Shown here one piece after another: positions 1 through 5,819 of a stretch of 6,130 nucleotides of DNA. The notes beneath the pieces are model-generated. The model did no database searches, was not told the DNA's origin, and was given only the letters and a program-made list of their open reading frames with translations. Position numbers and translations under genes: made by a program. The first letter of the stretch is position 1. Each line of letters opens with the position of its first letter. Origin of the DNA: UBA6136 sp046305255. Lineage in GTDB: Bacteria > Pseudomonadota > Gammaproteobacteria > Methylococcales > Methylococcaceae. The stretch covers positions 1 through 6,130 of the forward strand of contig JBKCCF010000177.1 in NCBI GenBank assembly GCA_046305255.1, in the 5' to 3' direction.

Positions 1-325
1 TCGCTTCAAGACCAGAATACGCACCATGGTCTCCGTCGGATAGGCCGGACGGCCACCCTTCGCACACTCCCCACGCGGAGCCACCTGATCCACCGAAGCC
101 GCCAGTGCTTTGAAATCGATACAGGCCTCAATCCCCGCTAGGGAACCTCGAAAAACCCATCTTTTCACCCAAGCAATGAGTCTAACGCACTGATTTATAA
201 TGCGTCGATTTCACAATTTTGAGGTTTTTCGAGGTGCCCGCTAGAGGATCACCCATGTGATCAATCTGGCTCTCACGCTGATGAGAGGCAAAGAGGTCGT
301 TTCTGATCGCTGAGCCCTTCTTCAT
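1..325 (-). pseudogene. IS5-family transposase, N-terminal part, interrupted by a MITE
   Basis: The gene starts at ATG 325-323 and reads MKKGSAIRNDLFASHQ and onward to residue 28 at position 242, where a 99-bp MITE plus a GCTA duplication breaks it. Removing 103 bp restores an open frame (DPLAGIEACIDFKALAAS) that continues off the left edge. The restored part contains GGRPAYPTETMVRILVLKR, which resembles the DUF772-type N-terminal domain of IS5-family DDE transposases (a G-R-P-x-Y-P motif followed by a hydrophobic helix). The catalytic DDE residues would lie outside the window. In its present state translation would enter the MITE and stop at a TAG at 184-182, giving a product of about 47 residues, so this copy is presumably inactive. 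Another possibility is that 325 is not the true start, since the ribosome-binding site (GGATGA) is weak. Confidence 0.8.
137..243 (+). mobile_element. MITE copy A (99 bp, 141-239) with GCTA duplication
   Basis: The element is 99 bp. Its left terminus is GGGAACCTCGAAAAACC and its right terminus, read inwards, is GGGCACCTCGAAAAACC (16 of 17 match). GCTA flanks it at 137-140 and 240-243. Excising the element with one GCTA restores the transposase reading frame, which is direct evidence of insertion. An internal hairpin, ACGCA/TGCGT, spans 185-205. Orientation is plus, defining plus as the AAAAACCC end on the left. Confidence 0.92.
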
Positions 326-384
326 TTCATCCGCACCATATGGCCCCAAATGACGCTAATTTTACCGGAGCGTCCCAAGGTAGG

Positions 385-426
385 GAGGTTAATCGAGGTG
401 CCCTTAAGGGCACCTCGATTAACCTC
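385..426. repeat. Perfect 42-bp palindrome at the IS/MITE B junction
   Basis: Starting GAGGTTAATCGAGGTGCCC, the sequence is its own reverse complement across the centre at 405/406, which lies in the middle of TTAA. It arises because the IS terminus (ending at 403) and the MITE B terminus (starting at 408) face each other across one shared TTAA. It could extrude as a cruciform. Confidence 0.95.
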
Positions 427-510
427 AAAATTGTGCAACCGACGCATTATAAATTAGTGCGTTAGGTACATTTTTTGAGTGAAAAGGTGGGTTTTTCGAG
501 GTTCCTTTAA
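404..510 (-). mobile_element. MITE copy B (99 bp, 408-506) with TTAA duplication
   Basis: The element spans 408-506. Its left terminus is GGGCACCTCGATTAACC; its right terminus, read inwards, is AGGAACCTCGAAAAACC. TTAA flanks it at 404-407 and 507-510. It sits directly against the IS terminus at 403, in head-to-head polarity, so that the two termini and the TTAA form a perfect 42-bp palindrome (385-426). It is in the opposite orientation to copy A, and the internal ACGCA/TGCGT hairpin is intact. Confidence 0.9.
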
Positions 511-613
511 GGGAGCCTCAAATAACCTCAAATCTGTGAAATCGACGCATTATAAATCAGTGCGTTAGGTTCATTGTTTGGGTGAAAAGGTGGGTTTTTC
601 GAGGTGCCCTTAA
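507..613 (-). mobile_element. MITE copy C (99 bp, 511-609) with TTAA duplication
   Basis: The element spans 511-609, in the same orientation as copy B, from which it is separated only by TTAA (507-510). A third TTAA follows at 610-613. The termini are GGGAGCCTCAAATAACC (left) and GGGCACCTCGAAAAACC (right, read inwards). By hand alignment about 88 of 99 positions match copy A, including a fully paired internal hairpin. Confidence 0.9.
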
Positions 614-652
614 GAGTTTAAATATAAATAAACGGTTATGGGGGCATTATTC

Positions 653-3178
653 CTATTGACAGAACAGGGCCACCGCAGGAACTCCTTGGTTATAGTTTTC
701 ATTTTCATCCGGGGTGTTTGAATCTGGTTCATACCATTTCGTGCATAAATCAACAATACCCTCTGAACCTGCTTCTTCTATTTTCTTCAGGTTTATCTTG
801 GCACCAGTTCCTAATAGTTTAACATTGCCAAGCTTGAACAGCGATGATTCCCTCTGATCTAGATCTTGAAGACGATAACGCATACGAATGACATTCAGTG
901 TCTTATCTTTTGACCTGGTGTATGACATAAGCATGCTGGACGCTGTTTCTGAAGCTAGTTCAATGAGTTCTCCTTTTGGTTTGGTTGCTCCAAAGAGCTG
1001 TGCTTTCAAAGGCATAACTAGTGAATTCACTACATTTATTGGATGATCAGCCATTGCAAATCCGGATTCCAGCAATATAGCATCAACCCCAGGGAATGCG
1101 TTCTCATGCTCCTTTATAAGATCTCTGCACCCAGGCGAATCGAAGAATTCTAGCAGTTGATCGAATGAAACACCGATTTGTTCGGCAATCTTTGTTAGAT
1201 TTTCTTTCTTCTTCTTCATGCTCATTTTCATGTTCAATTCAAGCCAAGCGTCTAGCTCTTCATTTGTTGCCTCATTTAATTCGTTCTGAAAGCTTATCTT
1301 TAAGTTCTTTTCAAAGACCTCTTTTCTGGCCGCAGCTAAGCTCACATAATACGCATGCTTCCGATTTGCTTCGGGTAGTTTTAAATTCCTTATAGTGAAT
1401 ATTCCCTTTTGGTACCCTAGTTCTAGATTGTTTTTAAGCGATGTCTTGGTCTCGGTGAGTTTAAGTTTGTCTTTGAAGTTTACGTCTCTCAACGCGGTAT
1501 TGAAGTACTGTTCAAAATATTCACTGTCCTGGATAAGCCTATCCTTTTTATTATCAAGCAGCCAGGCAACAGCGTTGATTATTTTGTCTGGCTGATTAAC
1601 TATAAGTTGCCTAAGTAAATCACACACTCTAGGTGCGGTTGATTTAGCCAGCCTGCCTTTATTGTAGTTCACCAGCCATGCATCAAAGTCGTCCAGGGCG
1701 GCTAACACATTATCCTTCATAATTTCTGCAGCATTAACCTGATCTCCTGGCGTGTATTGATCTAATGGCTCATCAATCTCGTCCTCAATAGGTAGATAAC
1801 TCCACTCAAGACACTCCTTTAAATCCGCGAGAAGAAATGAACCCCCGCACGATATCCCTGACCCCTTCAGTGATCTACCCTTATTTATTACAGGCCTAGT
1901 GCCGCTTTGTCCACGATAGTAAGGATGAATCTTGACGCCAGACGCCCAAAATACAGTGGTCGTTATATAGCTCATGCGGTTAAGTTGGGATGTACCTACT
2001 GTCTTCTTGAATTCCTCATGAACCAGAGGTTTGCTTTTATTGCCTGTGCCAGGCCCTGATACGCTGACTGAAGAGTCTGTGCTTGCCAACTTAAAGCTAT
2101 AGGCTTCGTACAGGATGCGGGTATCTTGCGTCATTACAACATAGCAGCTTTTCCGGGAGGAATTTTCTGTAGCTGGATAGGTTGTCTGATAGCGGAGGTA
2201 TAGTGGTTTATAAGAACCTTCAATATCCAACAGGCTGTTATCAGTTGTGGCGGTAAAATTTATCAAACCCTTTATGTTTGCGGTAGCCTCTGCATTGGCA
2301 GTTAAAGCGGCTTGGCCGGCAGCTCCCGCGGAATAAATTCGAATACTAGTAGCCAACGACGGCATTGCTCCGTCTTTGAAGTCATGTAATTTTTTGGCAA
2401 AGAATTCAGCTTTTTCCTTGTGTGCAGGAGAAATGCCTTGCTTGGATCCATTCTGCTCCAAATTCCTGCATATAGCCTCCGTTGTTACATGAGTGTTTCG
2501 ACCCCAATTGGTTCTTTCGTATGCAAGTGCAGGCCATAAAGAGGGGTATTTCTTGTTCATCTCAGTTATGAATGAGATGGCGGGCTTCTTCATATACTCC
2601 TTAAGAGTTTTGGCCTCCATAATTTCTATAATCGTTTCTTTTAGTCGATTCCGTTCGTTGCTCGAAAACGCCAATGGTTGCATATCTTCAGCATAAAAAT
2701 ACTCACCTTCTATGTGACCGGAAGCATTAATACCAGCTGTTGCAGAAACACTTATATCAGCCAGTGGGATACCGGCCTCCAGTTTGACGCCTGCAAATAT
2801 AGACATCCCCGAATAAACCTTTAGTTTGGTGCCGGTAAAGCAATTTAGAAGAACTGGCGAGTAAACGCTGAAGGCCTCTTTAACTTTTGTAGGGCCAACT
2901 TGAACAGTTAATAAAGCCTTTTTTAGAGCGGCGCTATTGGCCGAGGCAGTAATCTCTGTTGAGAAAACACCAGTGTGCAGTCTTGCCGGATCAATAGAGG
3001 CCTCAAGTTCAGCCTGTAAGCCTAGTGCGTGGTAACAGGATTGATTGTTTCCCTTGAGATCTAAGCCTACAGACAGGAAATAATTTGCTATATCCTCTCG
3101 TGTAATCGAGCCATCTGAATTCTGAACTCGTTTTGCAGACTCAGCAATGCTCTTGAACCGCTTGATGTCGATAGTCAT
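653..3178 (-). CDS. Unrecognised 841-residue protein, two-part architecture, in the MITE-bracketed segment
   Basis: I do not recognise this protein and assign no function. The start ATG at 3178 has a weak AGGCGA about 8 bp upstream; the stop is TAG at 653-655. There is no signal peptide or long membrane helix, so a cytoplasmic form, or release by a non-Sec route, is possible. Residues 20-31 (NSDGSITRED region) resemble an EF-hand loop but lack the first acidic ligand. Residues 72-165 and 275-365 are rich in Ala, Gly, Ser and Thr, with an alternating pattern typical of beta strands. A Ser/Gly/Pro linker follows near 366-384. Residues 485-700 look mostly helical, with a Lys-rich run at 654-658, and the C-terminus (760-820) is mixed. 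Base composition is lower in GC than the protease operon, with frequent AAA, ATA, TTA and AGA codons, suggesting transfer. MITE C lies 43 bp past the stop and MITE D about 31 bp before the start. No partner gene is visible. Confidence 0.85.
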   Translation of the reverse strand: MTIDIKRFKSIAESAKRVQNSDGSITREDIANYFLSVGLDLKGNNQSCYHALGLQAELEASIDPARLHTGVFSTEITASANSAALKKALLTVQVGPTKVKEAFSVYSPVLLNCFTGTKLKVYSGMSIFAGVKLEAGIPLADISVSATAGINASGHIEGEYFYAEDMQPLAFSSNERNRLKETIIEIMEAKTLKEYMKKPAISFITEMNKKYPSLWPALAYERTNWGRNTHVTTEAICRNLEQNGSKQGISPAHKEKAEFFAKKLHDFKDGAMPSLATSIRIYSAGAAGQAALTANAEATANIKGLINFTATTDNSLLDIEGSYKPLYLRYQTTYPATENSSRKSCYVVMTQDTRILYEAYSFKLASTDSSVSVSGPGTGNKSKPLVHEEFKKTVGTSQLNRMSYITTTVFWASGVKIHPYYRGQSGTRPVINKGRSLKGSGISCGGSFLLADLKECLEWSYLPIEDEIDEPLDQYTPGDQVNAAEIMKDNVLAALDDFDAWLVNYNKGRLAKSTAPRVCDLLRQLIVNQPDKIINAVAWLLDNKKDRLIQDSEYFEQYFNTALRDVNFKDKLKLTETKTSLKNNLELGYQKGIFTIRNLKLPEANRKHAYYVSLAAARKEVFEKNLKISFQNELNEATNEELDAWLELNMKMSMKKKKENLTKIAEQIGVSFDQLLEFFDSPGCRDLIKEHENAFPGVDAILLESGFAMADHPINVVNSLVMPLKAQLFGATKPKGELIELASETASSMLMSYTRSKDKTLNVIRMRYRLQDLDQRESSLFKLGNVKLLGTGAKINLKKIEEAGSEGIVDLCTKWYEPDSNTPDENENYNQGVPAVALFCQ

Positions 3179-3209
3179 ATGGGTAGTCGCCTATGGTCAA
3201 ATGCCTTAT

Positions 3210-3308
3210 GGGCACCTCGAAAACATATCTTCTCGTCGAAATAATGATCCTAACCAACTGATTTATAATGTTTCGGTTTCACAGATTTTAGGTTAATCGA
3301 GGCTATCC
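3210..3308 (+). mobile_element. MITE copy D, decayed (about 99 bp)
   Basis: The left terminus GGGCACCTCGAAAA is good. The right end reads TCGAGGCTATCC instead of the usual TCGAGGNNCCC. Relative to the other copies there is a 1-nt deletion in the left half and 1 extra nt near the right end. The internal ACGCA/TGCGT stem is largely lost (ACCAA against TGTTT). TTAT precedes it but is not repeated after it, so no target duplication can be shown. It is the most diverged copy and probably the oldest. It occupies the region just upstream of the 841-residue gene, so any promoter for that gene would lie in or beside it. Confidence 0.75.
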
Positions 3309-3335
3309 AAGGTAGGGAGGTTTTTCGAGGTGCCC
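3307..3335 (-). mobile_element. Fragment of the IS 5' terminus (29 bp)
   Basis: Read on the minus strand from 3335 this is GGGCACCTCGAAAAACCTCC followed by CTACCTTGG. It matches the terminus of the IS at 403 inwards, apart from AAA in place of TTA in the inner repeat. Homology stops at 3307, where MITE D ends. It points the same way as the IS at 1-403, with the interior to the left. The IS body that should follow is absent, so a deletion or rearrangement has removed it. Confidence 0.7.
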
Positions 3336-3442
3336 TCTAGTATGCCTCGATTAACCTGCATTTTCACCGAAAACACGAACCTAACGTACTGATTTATCAT
3401 TCGTCGATTCCACAAATTTAAGGTTATTCGAGGTTCCCTCCA
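3336..3442 (+). mobile_element. MITE copy E (99 bp, 3340-3438) with TCTA/TCCA flanks
   Basis: The element spans 3340-3438. Its left terminus is eroded (GTATGCCTCGATTAACC); its right terminus, read inwards, is GGGAACCTCGAATAACC. The flanks are TCTA (3336-3339) and TCCA (3439-3442), an imperfect 4-bp duplication. It lies directly against the IS-end fragment on the left and cuts the protease gene on the right. The outer hairpin pairs ACG/CGT remain, but the fourth pair is a T-T mismatch. Confidence 0.85.
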
Positions 3443-4451
3443 GGCGTGATGCAATAAACACCATCCGCACGGTAATGCCGCGATCCGTCTCATTGATACG
3501 GTCACCGGGTCGCTTGCTTATCAAGGTATTCAGGCCCAGTACTCGACCATAGCGGTCGAGCAGTGGACCACCGCTGCTGCCGCCGGCCAGCAGGCCGTCG
3601 TGGATGATGCAGCAAGGATTATGCTCAAGGACGGTCCCGCTGGAACTGGCAAGGATCTGACGGCCCTGCGGATAGCCCAGCGTGGTGATGCTCTCGCCAT
3701 TCATGACCTCATCGTCGCGGATAGGTAGTGGAATGCCAGGCGTTGCGGTCGTAATAACGGCAAAGTCGAGATCATCGTTCCGGTAGCTGACCGTGCCCGA
3801 GAACGGTGCGCTACCCGTCAAGGCGATACTAACTTCGCGGGCATTGCCGACGACATGGGCGTTGGTAACGATGTGGGTGTTAGCGACATAAAAGCCGGAG
3901 CCAATGGTATCGCCGCTGCTGATGCGAACGACGCTGTGAGCATGCGAGAGTGCTACGGCCGTTGGCACCGGGGCTGTAGGTGGAGCCAGTCGTGTGCTGC
4001 TGAAATCAGGGCCCGGACTGACCGGCGGGACTATCGTCGTCCCCGGAATTTCAGAATAGCCTGGCGTTTGTGCGACCGTGGGTGGAGGGCTGAGCGGGGT
4101 GACCGGCTGTTGCGAGTCGTCCCACAGACTGTCAACGGATTGCTGCGGCATAGCCGGTTCCGGCGTGTAGTCGAGGCCGTTACCGTCGGCTTGGCTGAAT
4201 GTGGCGCAGTCCAGTGACCGTTTGTTGAGCTCGGTCAAAATCTCCGCCTGCTCCGGCGGGTTTTGCCGGAGCAGGGCGCACAAGTCGCTGTTGCTGGAGC
4301 CACGTATGTCGTCGACCGACAACTCGGCGGCGGAAACTGAGCAGAACAGTATCGTTGCCAGCCCGATCACGCACTGCCAGTGCCAGCAGCGCACATTCCA
4401 GCCGGCCCGCCGCTGCTCATGGCTCAATCGACCGGAGCGGGCATCACTCAT
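3381..4451 (-). CDS. Secreted trypsin-like serine protease, C-terminus replaced by MITE E
   Basis: The protein is an S1-type (HtrA/DegP catalytic-domain-like) serine protease of 356 residues. The triad is visible: His199 in VTNAHVVG, Asp229 in DDLDFAVI and Ser293 in GGSSGGPLL. A hydrophobic segment at 27-42 ending SVSAA is a signal peptide or membrane anchor after an unusually long, Arg-rich n-region. A short Cys-flanked helical segment (43-85, Cys58 and Cys82) and a Pro-rich linker (about 95-165) precede the protease domain. No PDZ domain is present. The start ATG at 4451 overlaps the upstream gene by 8 bp and lacks a clear ribosome-binding site, suggesting translational coupling. The genuine protein ends near residue 337 (FIASRLE); residues from about 338 to 356 and the TAG stop come from MITE E, so the final C-terminal helix of the fold may be shortened. 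Catalytic residues are intact, and activity is possible but untested. Its substrate is unknown. Confidence 0.88.
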   Translation of the reverse strand: MSDARSGRLSHEQRRAGWNVRCWHWQCVIGLATILFCSVSAAELSVDDIRGSSNSDLCALLRQNPPEQAEILTELNKRSLDCATFSQADGNGLDYTPEPAMPQQSVDSLWDDSQQPVTPLSPPPTVAQTPGYSEIPGTTIVPPVSPGPDFSSTRLAPPTAPVPTAVALSHAHSVVRISSGDTIGSGFYVANTHIVTNAHVVGNAREVSIALTGSAPFSGTVSYRNDDLDFAVITTATPGIPLPIRDDEVMNGESITTLGYPQGRQILASSSGTVLEHNPCCIIHDGLLAGGSSGGPLLDRYGRVLGLNTLISKRPGDRINETDRGITVRMVFIASRLEGTSNNLKFVESTNDKSVR

Positions 4452-4773
4452 CGGGCGGAGTGTAGCCGCGCCGCTTGCCTTCGAGATCGAAGAAATTCAC
4501 ACCGCCATCACGCTTGGGTACGGCGTAGCCGATGGCTTCGCCCTCGTTGTTGCGGATGATGCGGTCGGAATTGACGTTGCTGCGACTGTTCTCCCAGTTC
4601 ATGGGGCTGTTGTTGTAGTTGGACGATGAGTTCTCGTAGTTATAGGGGCTATTGTCGTAGTTCAGAGAGCTGTTGTTCCAGAGTGTGGAATCGGCCAGGC
4701 CGGGGCCTGCCATGGGCGTCAGGAGCATCAGGCTCATGAGCCTGATTGAGTGGGCGGGGTGGATGGTGCTCAT
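4444..4773 (-). CDS. Small exported Asn/Ser-rich repeat protein (109 residues)
   Basis: This is a small secreted or periplasmic protein of unknown role. The ribosome-binding site GGAGG (4779-4783) is strong and fixes the start. Residues 1-27 look like a signal peptide (hydrophobic LMSLMLLTPMAGPGLA). Residues 31-67 consist of about five 7-residue repeats of the type N-S-x-x-N-Y/W-D/E/N (for example NSPYNYE, NSPMNWE). A C-terminal domain follows with RIIRNNEGEAIGYAVPKRDG and GVNFFDLEGKRRGYTPP. I have a sense of similar hypothetical proteins in pseudomonad-like bacteria, but I cannot verify this. The 8-bp overlap with the protease start ties the two products together. Serving as a substrate, inhibitor or chaperone-like partner of the protease is inference only. 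Confidence 0.85.
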   Translation of the reverse strand: MSTIHPAHSIRLMSLMLLTPMAGPGLADSTLWNNSSLNYDNSPYNYENSSSNYNNSPMNWENSRSNVNSDRIIRNNEGEAIGYAVPKRDGGVNFFDLEGKRRGYTPPDE

Positions 4774-4861
4774 GGATTCCTCCGTTGTTAGATGAATGAT
4801 TCAGGGGGCTTCGGGGACAGTGTTCATTCACCCTAAACCCATGGCCAAGCGACTCGTAGCG

Positions 4862-4878
4862 CCGCCACGACATGGCGG
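4862..4878 (-). other. Hairpin just after the 128-residue gene
   Basis: CCGCCA, a 5-nt loop, then TGGCGG form a perfect 6-bp stem, 4 bp past the stop codon of the 128-residue gene. No T-run follows on either strand, so it is not a standard Rho-independent terminator. It could be a processing or stability element between the first and second genes of the cluster. Confidence 0.4.
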
Positions 4879-4882
4879 GTGG

Positions 4883-5269
4883 TCATGCCATTGGCAGAAA
4901 AGGCTGGTCTTTCCGCAATTGCGCCCAACCTCCGGGGGACTTCTGGCGGATCCCATCCAGTGGGTTGATAAGGTCAATACATCTCAGTGCTACGGCCATG
5001 GGGTTGCTCCCGATGTCAAAGCTGGTGACATGACCGTACCACTGCCGCTGCTTCTTGATGCCGGACTCGTGGGCGGCCATCAGTTGTTCGCCAAAGATAT
5101 GCGTCAGTAGGCCGGTTACTGTTTTGTAGGCGGTAGTTCGGCAGTCGGTGCGGATTGCCTTGTCGAAGGAGGCTGTTTTGATGCGGTTAAGGACGTAGCC
5201 GAGCGATTCACGGCCCATATGATGGGCAATGCCGCGGGCCAGAGAGTCGCCGAGATTGATTTGGCTCAT
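4883..5269 (-). CDS. Hypothetical protein, 128 residues
   Basis: I do not recognise this protein. It starts MSQINLGDSLARGIAHHMGR and ends QPFLPMA with a TGA stop at 4883-4885. No signal peptide or membrane segment is visible. The N-terminal half looks helical and basic; the middle (about 70-100) contains aromatic and hydrophobic residues (QWYGHVTSFDIG, VALRCIDLINPL). The ribosome-binding site is poor (AGAGA at distance), which lowers confidence that this start is used. It lies 109 bp upstream of the exported repeat protein gene on the same strand, with a hairpin between, so it could be the first gene of a three-gene unit. No long competing frame with better features covers this stretch, but a spurious frame in GC-rich sequence cannot be excluded. 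Confidence 0.6.
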   Translation of the reverse strand: MSQINLGDSLARGIAHHMGRESLGYVLNRIKTASFDKAIRTDCRTTAYKTVTGLLTHIFGEQLMAAHESGIKKQRQWYGHVTSFDIGSNPMAVALRCIDLINPLDGIRQKSPGGWAQLRKDQPFLPMA

Positions 5270-5620
5270 GGTAGTTGTCTCTGTCGTGTGAGTAGGCCCA
5301 GTAGCTGCTGGCTGAGCGTGGCGCTATGGGGGCTGTCAGCACTCTGTTAAACGCCCATCGTCTTCACCCCTTGTGTCGTACAGAATTGACAGATCACGTT
5401 CAGGATAATGGGCCATGGGCTCAAAGAGTGAGCCCGAGTTCACACAATCCGCATCATCCGAAGGCTCGGATCGAATTTTTGGAAATGAGATCCTCTGATG
5501 TCTCCATCTCCTGGTCTTTTCAAGCGGTGCTGAAAAGTAGCCATCAATGATCGCCGAGTGGTTTCCCGATGAACGGTAGGTTTATTGGCAATCCGGGTCA
5601 AAAGGCGTAGGGGTACCAAT
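5270..5620. other. Non-coding stretch upstream of the 128-residue gene
   Basis: I see no convincing gene here. A 74-codon plus-strand frame (5326-5550) and a minus-strand frame running into MITE F lack ribosome-binding sites and recognisable domains. The stretch should hold the promoter of the minus-strand cluster, but I find no clear -35/-10 pair. It contains two hairpins: GGGCTCA/TGAGCCC at 5417-5435, with no T-run, and ATCCGA/TCGGAT at 5456-5471. Confidence 0.5.
5456..5480 (+). terminator. Possible weak Rho-independent terminator
   Basis: ATCCGA, loop AGGC, then TCGGAT form a 6-bp stem, followed after 4 nt by TTTTT (5476-5480) on the plus strand. The stem is short and no plus-strand gene is seen upstream, so this may be chance. 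Confidence 0.25.
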
Positions 5621-5727
5621 GCCAGGGCACCTCGAAAAACCCACTTTTTCATCGCAACATCAAACCTAACACACTGATTTATAGAGTGTCGTTTTCGCAA
5701 ACTTGAGGTTAATCGAGGTTCCCGCCA
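5621..5727 (+). mobile_element. MITE copy F (99 bp, 5625-5723) with GCCA duplication
   Basis: The termini are GGGCACCTCGAAAAACC (left) and GGGAACCTCGATTAACC (right, read inwards). GCCA flanks it perfectly at 5621-5624 and 5724-5727. The internal stem (5669-5689) carries a paired change relative to other copies: the third pair G-C has become A-T, which keeps the pairing. Confidence 0.92.
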
Positions 5728-5819
5728 GGGGGCTATAGGAAGTGGGGGCGGAGAGGCAGGATCACACGGCATCGTGGGACTTTACCGAGCGCACCATCTC
5801 ACAGACGGAATCAATCGAC

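Larger units (their letters stand above)
1..403 (-). mobile_element. IS5-like insertion sequence, 5' end only (runs off the left edge)
   Basis: Read on the minus strand from 403, the element starts GGGCACCTCGATTAACCTCC. This is the same kind of terminus as the miniature elements in this window. A transposase start codon follows 78 bp inside, at 325. TTAA (404-407) abuts the terminus and is the likely target duplication, but the other end lies outside the window and this cannot be confirmed. The IS carries a 99-bp MITE at 141-239. A second copy of its outermost 29 bp, with some changes, occurs at 3307-3335, which supports 403 as a true IS end. The IS5 assignment rests on the transposase N-terminus; the exact subgroup cannot be told from this fragment. 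Confidence 0.75.

Noticed and set aside
404..613. Could the repeated units be a CRISPR array?
   Set aside because: The units are 99 bp, occur in both orientations, have inverted termini and target duplications, and are not separated by unique spacers of even length.
1130..2700. Membrane-attack/perforin-type signature in the 841-residue protein (around WGRNTH)
   Set aside because: Only a passing likeness to the Y-G-T-H motif is present, without the following paired glycines, so no pore-forming assignment is justified.
3293..3505. Minus-strand open frame of 70 codons across the protease 3' end and MITE E
   Set aside because: It lies in a different frame from the protease, whose catalytic motifs fix the real frame; its second half is MITE E sequence.
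3855..4629. Plus-strand open frames opposite the protease and repeat-protein genes
   Set aside because: They are shadows in GC-rich coding sequence without ribosome-binding sites. The minus-strand genes have signal peptides, catalytic motifs and coupling.
5728..5745. Apparent likeness of GGCTATAGGAAGTGGGGG to the IS-end fragment at 3301-3320
   Set aside because: The match is short and gapped, has no terminal GGGNACC and cannot be told from chance.
5440..5772. Minus-strand open frame of 110 codons running through MITE F
   Set aside because: The MITE is open in one frame by chance of composition (99 bp is a multiple of three). The frame has no ribosome-binding site or domain, and its middle third is simply the mobile element.
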